This document shows, piece after piece, positions 23,790-36,226 of a stretch of DNA of 64,000 bases. Within the stretch, counting starts at the first letter, position 1; every line of letters starts with the position of its first letter. The DNA is taken from the NCBI RefSeq assembly GCF_007678455.1, contig NZ_VEEP01000006.1, positions 1 to 64,000 on the forward strand, read 5' to 3'. The DNA is from Cytobacillus oceanisediminis 2691 (GTDB taxonomy: Bacteria > Bacillota > Bacilli > Bacillales > Cytobacillaceae). The notes under the pieces were generated by a model, which was not told the DNA's origin, did no database searches, and worked only from the letters and a program-made list of their open reading frames with translations. The position numbers and the translations under genes were made by a program.

Positions 23790-23957
23790 TTATTTGATTT
23801 TATCGTTGGATTTCATTTTTTCATCCAATTCTTTTAATTCTTTATCTGACTTTTTCTTTAATAGATAGATAACGCCAATAGCCAAAATGGACAAAATAGA
23901 ATACACAATAATTGTTGGCATAAGCTCCATCAAGTTAAAACCTAATATAAATTGCAT
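23790..23957 (-). CDS. 55-residue single-pass membrane protein
   Basis: ATG at 23957 after CGGGAGTG. The product begins MQFILGFNLMELMPTIIVYS, has one hydrophobic span (about residues 10-33) and then a charged Lys/Glu/Asp tail (LLKKKSDKELKELDEKMKSNDK). A terminator follows, which supports expression. Not recognised; it may be a small membrane regulator or a toxin-like peptide. Confidence 0.6.
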   Translation of the reverse strand: MQFILGFNLMELMPTIIVYSILSILAIGVIYLLKKKSDKELKELDEKMKSNDKIK

Positions 23958-24330
23958 GTATATCACTCCCGAATTGTTTTCTTAGCGACTATTCACGCCA
24001 GGTCTTTTATTACCTGTCTATTTTTTCGGTACCAAATAAACATTCCTGCACGAAGTAAACTTTATAAAATCCAATCGCTGGCAAAGCAATATTAAATACT
24101 CTTTTGGCTTTTATTGGAATTTGCAAAGCTTTATCTTCTTTCAGGAACAGTTTAATATGTCTGGTACTGTTTGCAAGCGACCTATATAATTTACTAGGAA
24201 TGGCTATTACCCATTACATGTTCATGAATTCATATATTAAAAATCTTATATTCTCATTGAATCTCTGTCAAATTTCCACTTTTTAGAATTGATTTCTTAC
24301 GAGTTTGTCCAGTACTCATAAAAACAAAAG
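23958..24330. other. Gene-free AT-rich stretch
   Basis: No frame with a ribosome site and no clear repeat was found. Only the terminator at its right end is recognisable. Confidence 0.5.
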
Positions 24331-24357
24331 AAGCCCTTCTGAACTCAGAAAGGCTGC
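24325..24357 (-). terminator. Terminator after the YIEGIA unit
   Basis: AGCCTTTCTGA/CAGAAGGGCT imperfect stem with TCTTTTGTTTTT on the minus strand. Confidence 0.7.
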
Positions 24358-24385
24358 CCTTATGCCTAGGAGGAGTCAATTAAAA

Positions 24386-24592
24386 TTAAACTCTCAACAC
24401 TAAATAATCTCCACTTTTCATCTGAACGACATCAGCTTTCATTGCTTTGGCCACGTCCTGAACCATCAACTTCTGCTGTTCTTCATTCTCAGCTAACAGG
24501 GTAAGCTGGCTGCCCCCCAGTATTCTTTCCTTGTTTAAAGTGACAAATGCCAGGATCTCATAGCCTGGTCTCTCTGAAGATTCTCTTCCCAT
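24386..24592 (-). CDS. Capping complex subunit for YIEGIA
   Basis: 68 residues immediately downstream of the YIEGIA-family gene (3-base gap). Such small partners are annotated in Firmicutes as capping complex subunits for YIEGIA. The sequence has EILAFVTLNKERILGG and QKLMVQDVAKAMKADVV, a compact alpha/beta pattern. Function is known only by association with the membrane partner. Confidence 0.75.
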   Translation of the reverse strand: MGRESSERPGYEILAFVTLNKERILGGSQLTLLAENEEQQKLMVQDVAKAMKADVVQMKSGDYLVLRV

Positions 24593-24595
24593 TGT

Positions 24596-25507
24596 TTATT
24601 CCTTTCCGACAAGGTTTGTTTTCATGACTGTATGGCTTTTTTTCGTACTTTCAAGCAAAGGAGTCTTTTTGACAGCTTCAATCAGCTTATCCTTGTCTTT
24701 AATGATTGGAACGAGTGTCACAACAATCCTTCCTTTTTCATATTCCTTCCTTGTAAAATGATATCTCTTTACCCCCAGGGCCCTTGTTGCTTCAAAAAGT
24801 GCAGCCTGCCTTTGTCCATAGTTGTCCAAAGCGATCCGAAAATGTTCCTCGTGAGGATAAATGACCACAGCCATACCTTCGTTTTCAAACATTTTAGCGG
24901 CATTTTCCGTTCCAAGCTGATTTGTCACATATATACCATCCACAAACAATTCCGATCCTTTCACTTCAATCTTTCCTTCTTCTACTTCAGCAACATCACC
25001 AATTGTTTTTCCTTTTGAAAATCTTTTTAATATGTAAAATCCTATTGCACCGACAATTGTACCCGAAATGATATTGACCAATTTCGACTCACTGTCCACA
25101 ATTTGAATAGTGAGAGCCGTCAAAAAAGAAACAATCAGAGAAAAATAATTTCTTGCTTCGAATGTCTTTGCTATTCCGTCGATATACGCATCTCCACGAT
25201 AAGCATACTCGGTGTTTTCTACATCTTTCAAACTTTCCCTTTCAGACTTCCTTACATCCCGGAACTGTTGGATGGCAAGTGTCAGGAATGTAACTGCGAC
25301 AAAGTTTTTGGTCATTAACGCCGGAATGGCAACTGCACCAAGGGCAGCAGCAACAAACCCAGTAACAAGATGGATCATATAGCCATTCGGATAGCTGGGG
25401 TATTGTCTGAAGTCTTCTTTAATTGCCAGAACCCGAGCCAATGTTCCAACGCAAATAGCCGTAATAATCATAACGATATGCTCTGATGATATCATACCTT
25501 CTTTCAT
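24596..25507 (-). CDS. YIEGIA-family membrane protein
   Basis: 303 residues from ATG 25507 (GAAGGAGG before it). About four membrane segments lie in the first 160 residues. The motif YIDGIAKTFEARNYF near residue 105 is the family signature (YIEGIA with Glu to Asp). The soluble C-terminal half (about 165-303) contains LFVDGIYVTNQLGTENAAKMF. The family is common in spore-formers and its role is unknown. It forms a two-gene unit with the capping subunit. Confidence 0.85.
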   Translation of the reverse strand: MKEGMISSEHIVMIITAICVGTLARVLAIKEDFRQYPSYPNGYMIHLVTGFVAAALGAVAIPALMTKNFVAVTFLTLAIQQFRDVRKSERESLKDVENTEYAYRGDAYIDGIAKTFEARNYFSLIVSFLTALTIQIVDSESKLVNIISGTIVGAIGFYILKRFSKGKTIGDVAEVEEGKIEVKGSELFVDGIYVTNQLGTENAAKMFENEGMAVVIYPHEEHFRIALDNYGQRQAALFEATRALGVKRYHFTRKEYEKGRIVVTLVPIIKDKDKLIEAVKKTPLLESTKKSHTVMKTNLVGKE

Positions 25508-25729
25508 GGCTACCTCCTTCATTTATCAGCAGTCATTCCCATTTAGTTTTAGAAAAATACATAAGCAAGTCCAGGTTGAGAGAGATAAATCAAACACAGA
25601 TCTATAGCATAAGAGGAAGGAAAGGATATATGGAAAACCCGAGCTTCTTTAACGTCATAGGTAAGAAACTAAATCCTATTCTATAAATGAAATGCAAATC
25701 AAAAACTTTCGATATGGGCAATTAAAGTT

Positions 25730-25755
25730 TATAATCAACACAAGAACATACGTTC
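25730..25755 (+). promoter_or_regulatory. Promoter with LexA-like box ahead of the homing-endonuclease gene
   Basis: TATAAT at 25730-25735 with a weak -35. GAACATACGTTC at 25744-25755 matches the Gram-positive LexA/DinR pattern GAAC-N4-GTTC. The box would cover the transcription start and ends 18 bases before the ATG. SOS control is inferred. Confidence 0.5.
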
Positions 25756-25773
25756 CTTAAAAAGAGGAAGGAA

Positions 25774-26181
25774 ATGGAGATTTGGGAAGCCAGCTATATT
25801 GCTGGCATTATAGATGGAGAAGGCAGCATAACATTAACAAGAATGCACCAGCAAGAACATCGGCGGCCGATGATCACCATTCCATCGACAGATAAAGAAC
25901 TTTTGGTGTATATCCATTCTATAATTGGAGGAGTTATTAGTAATAAGAAAAATTATAAACCTGATACCCATAAGAACTCTTATACATTGAGCATAAAGAA
26001 TAAAATTGACGTATTGTCCACTTTAAGACACACCCACCCCTTTTTAAGAATTGAACGGAAACGGCTCCGGGCTCAATGGATATTGGAGCATTATGAGTCG
26101 GTTACACCCCGAAACGGAAAGTATAAACCGGAAATGTTAGTAGCTAAAAAGGCATTCGAGGATTCTTTCTTTACTATTTAA
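25774..26181 (+). CDS. Single-motif LAGLIDADG homing endonuclease
   Basis: 135 residues with one LAGLIDADG motif, YIAGIIDGEGSI at residues 8-19, whose acidic D14/E16 region binds the metal. The body has LSIKNKIDVLSTL and the late FLRIERKRLRAQWILEHY helix typical of the family. One motif means it should act as a homodimer on a near-palindromic site. AGAGGAAGGA precedes the ATG. It is not inside an intron: it lies convergent with the tmRNA gene, 130 bases from its 3' end, and that tmRNA gene contains a group I intron with no ORF. A trans-acting homing partner for the intron is a natural hypothesis. Confidence 0.9.
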   Translation: MEIWEASYIAGIIDGEGSITLTRMHQQEHRRPMITIPSTDKELLVYIHSIIGGVISNKKNYKPDTHKNSYTLSIKNKIDVLSTLRHTHPFLRIERKRLRAQWILEHYESVTPRNGKYKPEMLVAKKAFEDSFFTI

Positions 26182-26246
26182 GCAATAATTTATGATTGTT
26201 AGTAATTCGCTTAGTTTACTATTAATGATTCATTATTAACTCCCAA

Positions 26247-26280
26247 ATAAAAAACATCAGCCGGAAAGCTGATGTTTTAC
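26247..26280. terminator. Bidirectional terminator between endonuclease and tmRNA genes
   Basis: AAACATCAGC/GCTGATGTTT stem with A and T tracts on both sides. Confidence 0.85.
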
Positions 26281-26285
26281 AGTCA

Positions 26286-26317
26286 AAATAAAAATCCACC
26301 AACATATGTATTGGTGG
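26286..26317 (-). terminator. tmRNA terminator overlapping the 3' CCA end
   Basis: CCACCAA/TTGGTGG stem (minus strand) followed by ATTTTTATTTT. The left arm is the mature tmRNA 3' end itself. Confidence 0.75.
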
Positions 26318-26944
26318 AGACGGTGGGACGTGCTATTCCATGCTTTCGTCATGGCACTGACTATATCTTGAACCTGCATCTAACAGGTCCTCCGGCGTCT
26401 TATGCGAGATGTAGTTTTATCCGGATTCCCGGATCGATCACGCATCCTAGTACTGCCAGGATGGCAGCCTATAAGTCGATACATGGCTGTTGGATTGCTC
26501 CACATACCACTCGGCATTGCCTTATCGCTATTCACGACTTAGGTTTCACCGATAAAGCCGGATTTTCACTTGCATGTTGCCACGCAAGGCGACTAATTAC
26601 TAATCGAACCCACGTCCAAAGATATTGGCACTTAAGCTTCTACGAGTGTAGTCGGCATATTGGCGATTCGCTGGTCCTTTTGCCTACCGACAGGCGGCCG
26701 GCCAGCTAGCCTGGTTGTTCTCTTCCTTCATCCTCAGGCGGTGGAATCCGGCGTAGCCCACTTAGAGTGAGTCCGCTACCCTACCACATGGGCGATGGAG
26801 GGGCGAACCGCTATGCAGTATTAAGCTGCGAAAGCGAAGTTGTTGTTTTGTTTGCCAGTTATAGGCGTTGACGTTTTTACGAGGCCGATCCCCTCGACTC
26901 GCCACTTAAGCTCAAACTACCCCTGTCGAATCCGTAACGTCCCC
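26312..26944 (-). ncRNA. ssrA: tmRNA gene interrupted by a group I intron
   Basis: Exon 1 (26603-26944, 342 nt) begins GGGGACGTTACGG and contains the tag reading frame at 26821-26856, which from the resume codon GGC reads GKQNNNFAFAA and stops. Exon 1 ends in the T-loop, GGACGTGGGTTCGAT. Exon 2 (26312-26328, 17 nt) is TCCCACCGTCTCCACCA. Joined, they restore the T arm GTGGG-TTCGATT-CCCAC and the acceptor end, giving a mature RNA of 359 nt including encoded CCA. tmRNA with SmpB rescues stalled ribosomes and tags the nascent peptide for proteolysis. smpB lies just upstream in the same direction, as in B. subtilis. Confidence 0.97.
26329..26602 (-). mobile_element. Group I intron in the tmRNA T-loop (274 nt)
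   Basis: The 5' splice site follows exon U (26603). P1 pairs exon CGAU plus intron UA with UAGUCG at 26590-26595, placing the obligatory U-G pair exactly at the junction. The core has the P7 strands ACUACAUCU (26407-26415) and AGAUAUAGU within AAGAUAUAGUC (26359-26369), with P8 GACCUG/CAGGUU between them. A P9-like hairpin CCAUG/CAUGG follows. The intron ends in G (26329), as required. No ORF inside. Confidence 0.92.
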
Positions 26945-27037
26945 ATATAAAAGGTTGCTGTATCTGTGATACAGACGTTAGGAGAACTCGGTTAAGCCGA
27001 GCAAAAGTTATGTTGTCACTCGCTGGTGACAGTTATT

Positions 27038-27065
27038 ATTATAACACACTGAGGACTTTTTTCAA
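27038..27065 (-). promoter_or_regulatory. ssrA promoter
   Basis: TTGAAA (27060-27065), 16 bp, TATAAT (27038-27043) on the minus strand. It leaves a leader of about 86 nt with two or three small hairpins before the mature tmRNA 5' end, to be removed by RNase P. Confidence 0.75.
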
Positions 27066-27093
27066 CTGGTACACTCTTCCTCAGCTGACAAGC

Positions 27094-27561
27094 TTACATT
27101 TTCTGGCGCTCACGGAATGCACGCTCAATGTCGCGGCCTGCTTCCTTCTTCTTCAGTGTTTCACGCTTGTCGTAGTTCTTTTTACCCTTACCAAGACCGA
27201 TTAAAACCTTCGCGAAACCATTCTTCAGATAAATCTTCAATGGCACAAGCGCATAGCCTGCTTCCTTTGTTTCCCCAATCAGCTGGTTGATCTGGCGTTT
27301 GTGGAGCAGAAGCTTCCTTGTGCGAAGCGGATCATGGTTATAACGGTTTCCCTGTTCATATGGGCTGATGTGCAGATTGTATAAGAATAGCTCACCATTA
27401 TGGACTTTTGCGTATGAATCCTTCAGCTGGACACGTCCGTTGCGGATTGATTTGATCTCTGTTCCCTGGAGGACGACTCCGGCCTCATACGTTTCTTCGA
27501 TGAAATAGTCATGGTTCGCTTTTTTATTTTGCGCGACGACTTTTCCCTCACCTTTTGGCAT
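27094..27561 (-). CDS. smpB: SsrA-binding protein SmpB
   Basis: 155 residues, standard length. Conserved stretches: [20 protein letters not shown] at the N terminus, [10 protein letters not shown] near residue 34, [13 protein letters not shown] near 65, and the basic tail [21 protein letters not shown] that enters the decoding centre. It binds the tRNA-like domain of tmRNA and is required for trans-translation. The start ATG follows GAAGGGGG. Encoded between rnr and ssrA, as in B. subtilis. Confidence 0.97.
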   Translation of the reverse strand: MPKGEGKVVAQNKKANHDYFIEETYEAGVVLQGTEIKSIRNGRVQLKDSYAKVHNGELFLYNLHISPYEQGNRYNHDPLRTRKLLLHKRQINQLIGETKEAGYALVPLKIYLKNGFAKVLIGLGKGKKNYDKRETLKKKEAGRDIERAFRERQKM

Positions 27562-27613
27562 AAAAACTTCCCCCTTCTATGTTCTCTCATTTTAGCAAAT
27601 AAAGCCTTCTCCT

Positions 27614-27640
27614 ACAACGAAAAGCGCAAGGCTGGAGGGC
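27614..27640. repeat. Deleted remnant of the GCGCAAG repeat
   Basis: GAAAAGCGCAAG is fused directly to GCTGGAGGGC. Both blocks occur in the full copies at 13424 and 62583, but about 20 bases between them are missing here. Confidence 0.55.
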
Positions 27641-27645
27641 AATAA

Positions 27646-27671
27646 AGAGCCCCTTCATCAGGAGCTCTCAT
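27646..27671 (-). terminator. rnr terminator
   Basis: GAGCTCCT/AGGGGCTC stem with TTTATT on the minus strand, just after the rnr stop. Confidence 0.65.
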
Positions 27672-27683
27672 TTCACGCCTTGC

Positions 27684-30065
27684 CTATTTTCTCTTCTTCG
27701 ATTTGCGTTTTGCGGCTGGAGCATTCTCGAAGAATTTCTTCTTCTTGCTCTTTGGCTTTGAACCGGTGCTTGAGCCTGAGCCGTTTCTGCCGCCACCTGA
27801 ACCTCTGCCTCCCGAGCTTCTGCCTCCGCGCTTGCCTTCTTCCTCTTTTCCTCGGCGCGGTTTTTTCTCGCTGCTGCCTGTCTTGAAGATCTTTGGCTGT
27901 GCCGGGCGCTCACGTCTTGGTGTACCCTTCATGCCGACGATTTCAAAATCAATGGAGCGTTCATCCTTGTTTACCTTGATGACTCGGACAGTAATTTCAT
28001 CGCCGATTCGGAAGACATTGCCTGTTCGCTCACCAATCATCGCCAGGTGGCGTTCATCATAGCGGTAATAATCATCCGTCATGTAGCTGACATGAACAAG
28101 ACCCTCGATGGTGTTAGGCAGCTCGACAAACATACCAAAATTCGTAACGGAGCTGATGATTCCATCATATTCAGTTCCAACCTTGTCTTCCATGTACTCC
28201 GCTTTCTTCAGCTCATCTGTTTCACGTTCCGCTTCGACCGCCCGGCGTTCCATATTGGAAGAGTGCTCGGCAATATCCGGCAGCATCGCATTCCATTTTT
28301 CCTTCGTTGCCTGATCGAGTTTGCCCTCGATTAAATAAGTCCTGATCAAACGGTGGACAATTAAGTCAGGATAACGGCGGATCGGCGATGTGAAGTGCGT
28401 GTAATAGTCTGTAGAAAGTCCAAAGTGTCCAAGGCTTTCAGGATAATATTTGGCCTGCTGCATCGAACGGAGCATGACAGTTGATACAACCATTTCCTCG
28501 GGTTTTCCCTGAACCTCTTCAATGATTTCCTGGAGCGCCCTTGGATGTACTCCATTTGCAGAACCTCTTACAAGGTAACCAAAGTTGGTAATGAAATCGA
28601 AAAATTTTCTCAATTTATCCTCTTTAGGATCTTCATGGATACGATAGATGAATGGCACTTCAAGCCAGTGGAAATGCTCTGCAACCGTTTCGTTCGCAGC
28701 AAGCATGAATTCCTCGATCAGCTTTTCAGCAACCGAGCGTTCGCGTATCACAACATCAGTTGGATGGCCTTCTTCATCGACCAGTACCTTCGATTCTTTA
28801 AAATCAAAGTCGATTGCCCCGCGAGCCATCCTCTTTTTACGAAGTATAGCTGCCAGTTCTTCCATCAATTCGAACATCGGTACCAAAGACTCATAACGTG
28901 AGCGGGTTTCTTCGTCCTTATCAACAAGGATACGATTTACATCAAAATACGTCATCCGCTCAGTCGTCTTAATGACACTTTGATAGATTTCATGGTCTAC
29001 GACCTGGCCTTCAGGTGTGATTTCCATATTACATGACAAGGTCAGGCGATCCACTTTCGGATTCAGCGAGCAAATACCATTTGATAAACGGTGCGGAATC
29101 ATCGGGATTACCCGGTCGACCAAATAAACGCTCGTCGCACGGTCTTCTGCTTCACGGTCAATTGGTGAATCCTCGGTTACATAGTACGTAACATCTGCGA
29201 TATGAACGCCAAGTTTATAGTTGCCGTTTTCAAGCCTTGTTACCTGGACTGCATCGTCAAGGTCCTTGGCATCTGCGCCGTCTATCGTAACAATGACTTC
29301 ATTGCGAAGGTCACGGCGGTTTGCGATTTCACTCTCATTGATTTGGTCTGGAGCATTATTCGCCTGCTCCATAACTTCGTCTGGGAATTCCATCGGCAGT
29401 CCATGTTTGTGGATGACAGAAAGGATATCGACACCAGGGTCATTTTTATGGCCAAGAATCGCGGTGACTTCTCCCTCTGCACTTTTGCGTCCTTCAGGGT
29501 AGCTCGTCAGTTTTACGACAACCTTATGCCCTTCGACTGCCCCCATGCCGGCTTCCTTTGGAATAAAGATATCACTTGTGAATTTCTTATCGTCAGGAAT
29601 GACAAAACCAAAGTGTTTGCTTTCTGTATAAGTGCCGACAATTTGCGATACTCCTCTTTCAAGGATGCGCACTACTGTCCCTTCACGGCGCTGGCCAGAA
29701 CTGTCTGACGATACGCGGACAAGGACTGTGTCACCGTTCATCGCATTACTCGTTTCATTCGGGGGAATGAAGATGTCATCCATTCCTTGCTCTTCTGTTA
29801 TGACAAAAGCAAAGCCTTTAGCATGTGCGCTGAAACGGCCGCGCACTAGATTCATTTTTTCCGGAAGGCCGTACCGGTCACTTCGGGTTCTGACTACGAG
29901 GCCCTTTTCTTCCATGACCACAAGCGCTTTGACAAAATCCTTGAATGTCGAGGAGTCCTCGATTCCAAAGGCATTCTCAAGCTCCTGTACGGTAAGCGGC
30001 TTGTAGGCTTCATCCTTCATATAATGCAACAGCCTGTCTATATGGGCTTTAATATTCTCATCCAT
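27684..30065 (-). CDS. rnr: Ribonuclease R
   Basis: 793 residues: an N-terminal helix-turn-helix-like domain, two cold-shock domains (about 70-230), the RNB catalytic domain ([26 protein letters not shown], with the catalytic Asp cluster, near 250-275), an S1 domain near 630-715 ([21 protein letters not shown]) and a Lys/Gly/Ser-rich basic tail. It is a processive 3'-5' exonuclease that degrades structured RNA and works with trans-translation on non-stop mRNA. The tail is long and rich in RGG/GSG runs. The start ATG follows GAAGGAGGG. Confidence 0.96.
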   Translation of the reverse strand: MDENIKAHIDRLLHYMKDEAYKPLTVQELENAFGIEDSSTFKDFVKALVVMEEKGLVVRTRSDRYGLPEKMNLVRGRFSAHAKGFAFVITEEQGMDDIFIPPNETSNAMNGDTVLVRVSSDSSGQRREGTVVRILERGVSQIVGTYTESKHFGFVIPDDKKFTSDIFIPKEAGMGAVEGHKVVVKLTSYPEGRKSAEGEVTAILGHKNDPGVDILSVIHKHGLPMEFPDEVMEQANNAPDQINESEIANRRDLRNEVIVTIDGADAKDLDDAVQVTRLENGNYKLGVHIADVTYYVTEDSPIDREAEDRATSVYLVDRVIPMIPHRLSNGICSLNPKVDRLTLSCNMEITPEGQVVDHEIYQSVIKTTERMTYFDVNRILVDKDEETRSRYESLVPMFELMEELAAILRKKRMARGAIDFDFKESKVLVDEEGHPTDVVIRERSVAEKLIEEFMLAANETVAEHFHWLEVPFIYRIHEDPKEDKLRKFFDFITNFGYLVRGSANGVHPRALQEIIEEVQGKPEEMVVSTVMLRSMQQAKYYPESLGHFGLSTDYYTHFTSPIRRYPDLIVHRLIRTYLIEGKLDQATKEKWNAMLPDIAEHSSNMERRAVEAERETDELKKAEYMEDKVGTEYDGIISSVTNFGMFVELPNTIEGLVHVSYMTDDYYRYDERHLAMIGERTGNVFRIGDEITVRVIKVNKDERSIDFEIVGMKGTPRRERPAQPKIFKTGSSEKKPRRGKEEEGKRGGRSSGGRGSGGGRNGSGSSTGSKPKSKKKKFFENAPAAKRKSKKRK

Positions 30066-30099
30066 ATGAATCCCTCCTTCTATTTAGGGTTCTTTTCCT

Positions 30100-30846
30100 T
30101 TATTCTTTCCAATCTAACGACTCAAGAAACTCATAAACATCTTCATGCAGCTGGTCACGTTCTTTATCAAGCGTGATGACATGTCCTGATTCTTCATACC
30201 ACTTGAGTTTTTTATGTTCAGACTCGATGCTATCGTGAATGATGTTTGCGCTGTCAGGATCGATGATCACGTCATTGCGCGCCTGGACAACAAATGTCGG
30301 AGCATAAATCAGGTCGATGCTTCCGCGGACTTCCTTGATCAATTCCTGAAGGTCTTTCAAGGTGGACATGGATTTTTGTTCGAGTTCCTTTACCTCCGCC
30401 TCGATTTGCTCTTCCGGCTTGCCTTCCATCCGCTTGTATTCCCGCGCATACTCAAGCACGCCCCGGTACATCAACTCTTCTGTCTTAAGATGCATCGGTG
30501 CACACATTGGCACGATTCCCTTTAGCGGCTTTGTATATCCAAGCTTCAGGGACAGGACGCCTCCCAGTGATAATCCGGCAACCGCTATTTCCTCATATCC
30601 TTCACTCTTGAGGAATTCATATCCGTCAAGCGCGTCCTGCCACCAATCTGCAGGTCCAGTATGTATAAGTTCTTCAGGCGGTACCCCATGTCCTTTAAAA
30701 ACTGGTGCATGGCTCGTATAACCTTTTCCTTCTAAAAATCGTCCCAGCATCCTGACATCCGCTGAGTTGCCGGTAAATCCATGGAGCAGTAATACCGCTC
30801 TTTTTCCAGCTTTAAATGTAAATGGTCTTGGCACTAACTTTCTCAT
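30100..30846 (-). CDS. est: Carboxylesterase (Est30-like)
   Basis: 248 residues of the alpha/beta-hydrolase fold. [13 protein letters not shown] near residue 18 gives the oxyanion region, the nucleophile is Ser in GLSLGG near 93, Asp is in [15 protein letters not shown] near 195 and His in [11 protein letters not shown] near 225. I chose the ATG at 30846 (AGGGAGTAGG before it). It resembles the Geobacillus Est30 thermostable carboxylesterase. Located between secG and rnr as in B. subtilis (yvaK). Confidence 0.92.
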   Translation of the reverse strand: MRKLVPRPFTFKAGKRAVLLLHGFTGNSADVRMLGRFLEGKGYTSHAPVFKGHGVPPEELIHTGPADWWQDALDGYEFLKSEGYEEIAVAGLSLGGVLSLKLGYTKPLKGIVPMCAPMHLKTEELMYRGVLEYAREYKRMEGKPEEQIEAEVKELEQKSMSTLKDLQELIKEVRGSIDLIYAPTFVVQARNDVIIDPDSANIIHDSIESEHKKLKWYEESGHVITLDKERDQLHEDVYEFLESLDWKE

Positions 30847-30973
30847 TTTCCTACTCCCTCTATCTGATTTCTTCCTTAGTTTTAACAAACATGCTTGTAA
30901 CATTCAATTAAAAGCCTTTATATATGTAAATACCCATATTCAGTATAAATATGTGAGGTTTTTTGCACACAAT

Positions 30974-31003
30974 AAAACCCGGCCTCTTGTGGAAGCCGGG
31001 TCA
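30974..31003 (-). terminator. Terminator between secG and est
   Basis: ACCCGGC/GCCGGGT stem with a TTTTATTG tail on the minus strand, immediately after secG. Confidence 0.8.
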
Positions 31004-31012
31004 TTGTTTGTA

Positions 31013-31246
31013 TTATAGTTTGAAATAAGTAACGGCAATAGTCAGGACAAAAAATAGTACAGATAGAACAACCGTGACTCGGTGAAGGACTAAATCCAGT
31101 CCCCTTGCCTTCTGCTTACCAAACAATTGCTCAGCGCCGCCGGAAATCGCACCGGATAGACCAGCACTCTTGCCTGACTGAAGAAGAACAACCGCAATAA
31201 GCCCAAGGCTCACAATCACTAAAAGAACGGTTAAAAATGTATGCAT
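31013..31246 (-). CDS. secG: Preprotein translocase subunit SecG
   Basis: 77 residues with two membrane spans (about 3-23 and 53-73) around the conserved [21 protein letters not shown] loop. SecG assists the SecYE channel. The start ATG is preceded by TCGGGAGGTACGTC. Confidence 0.95.
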   Translation of the reverse strand: MHTFLTVLLVIVSLGLIAVVLLQSGKSAGLSGAISGGAEQLFGKQKARGLDLVLHRVTVVLSVLFFVLTIAVTYFKL

Positions 31247-31372
31247 GACGTACCTCCCGATAAAACTGCTAACAGTATTTTAAATTTATCACATTTTCGG
31301 GAATGAAACAATACTTGTCCGAATTGTTGTGAATTTTATTGGGCACGTACATGTCACACTTGTCCATTCCCG

Positions 31373-32122
31373 CTAGTTTATTGAAGCAGGAAGCAGCGAA
31401 TTCGATCTGTACAGCAGATCGGAAACGGTCGTGCATTGGTATCCATTCTTATATAAAATCTCGAGGATGTCCTCAACCGCCTTCACCGTTTGTGAACGGT
31501 CTCCGCCAGCATCATGAAAAATAATCACATCACCTGGCCGAGCATCGGAAACGACATTCTGTGTGATTTTCGCTGCTCCCGGCCTGCTCCAATCCCGGGT
31601 TTCCTGATGCCATGACCAAAGGATGACATTGTAGCCGCCCTTAATCGCCGTATCGACGATTTCCTTGTCATAATAGCCGGCAATCGGCCTGAACAGAGTG
31701 GGCGATGTTCCAGTCAGGCTTTCGATGATTTCCGAGTTTTTAGCGAGTTCTTTTTTCAACATTGCCGGGGAATAGCCGTCCCGGAAATGATGCCGATAGG
31801 TGTGATTGCCGATTTCGTGCCCCTCTGCAGCCTGGCGTTTCACGATCTCCGGATATCTTTCCGCCTCCTCGCCAATCACGAAAAACGTCGCCTTGGCCTT
31901 GTATTTTTTCAGAGCATCAAGGATTTGCGGAGTATAGGTAGGATCCGGCCCGTCATCAAACGTAAATGCCACAAGCTTCTCCTCTACCGGGATATCCCAG
32001 AATACGTGACCCGTCTTTTCGAACTTCTCTCTTTTTACAGAGGATGGAGTGGCAGATGCAGGCATGACATTATATAGTGTAAAAACCATCAACAAGACAG
32101 CAGCCAGGGTAACCCTCTTCAT
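31373..32122 (-). CDS. Secreted polysaccharide deacetylase (NodB domain)
   Basis: 249 residues from ATG 32122 (TTGGAGCGG before it; the TTG itself is an alternative). A signal peptide is visible (KRVTLAAVLLMVFTLYNVMPASA). NodB motifs: FTFDDGPDPTY (motif 1, metal Asp), HEIGNHTYRHHF (motif 2, metal His pair), FRPIAGYYD (motif 3, a variant of RxPxG), WSWHQETRDW (motif 4) and IIFHDAGGDRSQT (motif 5). It removes acetyl groups from peptidoglycan or another polymer outside the cell. Family members in Bacillus act on cortex or wall; the target is not determined. Confidence 0.9.
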   Translation of the reverse strand: MKRVTLAAVLLMVFTLYNVMPASATPSSVKREKFEKTGHVFWDIPVEEKLVAFTFDDGPDPTYTPQILDALKKYKAKATFFVIGEEAERYPEIVKRQAAEGHEIGNHTYRHHFRDGYSPAMLKKELAKNSEIIESLTGTSPTLFRPIAGYYDKEIVDTAIKGGYNVILWSWHQETRDWSRPGAAKITQNVVSDARPGDVIIFHDAGGDRSQTVKAVEDILEILYKNGYQCTTVSDLLYRSNSLLPASIN

Positions 32123-32214
32123 ATGAATCCGCTCCAATCATCATTTAATGAGTTTTTATCTATTATTGTGCGGATTTACTAGCGAGTTTATTTCCTGAGA
32201 ATGATTCCATGTTT

Positions 32215-32390
32215 TGTCTATCCATTCAATTAGACTTCTACGGGAAACTTTTCCAGGTTCTCCTCTTCTTTTTGTCCGTTAGAGCCCTTCTATCGGACAC
32301 TTTTTCGGGGTTCTCTTCTTCTATTTGTCCATTAGAGACCTTCTATCGGACACTTTTCGCGTTTCTTCTCTTCTAATTGTCCATTAGCGG
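32215..32390. repeat. TGTCC-type tandem array, 52/53-bp period
   Basis: TGTCC(G/A)TTAG cores at 32273, 32326 and 32378 (steps 53 and 52), with a degenerate copy near 32215. Each unit has TGTCCATTAGAG and CTTCTATCGGACACTTTT, inverted relative to each other (TGTCC/GGACA). The architecture parallels the array at 6531-7010. It fills the gap between eno and the deacetylase gene. Confidence 0.75.
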
Positions 32391-32392
32391 CT

Positions 32393-32436
32393 CAAAAAAA
32401 AACGCCGGCAGCATCGTCATGCTACCGGCGTTCGGT
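32393..32436 (-). terminator. Glycolytic operon terminator
   Basis: AACGCCGGTAGCAT/ATGCTGCCGGCGTT stem with a T9 tail on the minus strand, downstream of eno. Confidence 0.95.
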
Positions 32437-32463
32437 TTTAGGGGGAATGAATCCCTCGTTAGA

Positions 32464-33774
<1,311 letters not shown>

Positions 33775-33780
33775 TTATAA

Positions 33781-36103
<2,323 letters not shown>

Positions 36104-36226
36104 TTATACTGCGTTTGTCACTTTTAAAAATTACCCTCTGGATGTTGGGTCTTACATTGCGGGCGGGGCATCAGTCATCAGGATCCGCACCCTTACACTG
36201 CTGCAGCACCGCTCCGAAATAAAATT

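Noticed and set aside
25630-25686. Short plus-strand frame MENPSFFNVIGKKLNPIL with GGAAAGGA before it
   Set aside because: 18 residues, no recognisable family, and no terminator or attenuator follows; it could be a leader peptide but cannot be supported.
26272-26709. 145-codon open frame across the tmRNA region
   Set aside because: It is the antisense of tmRNA and its intron.
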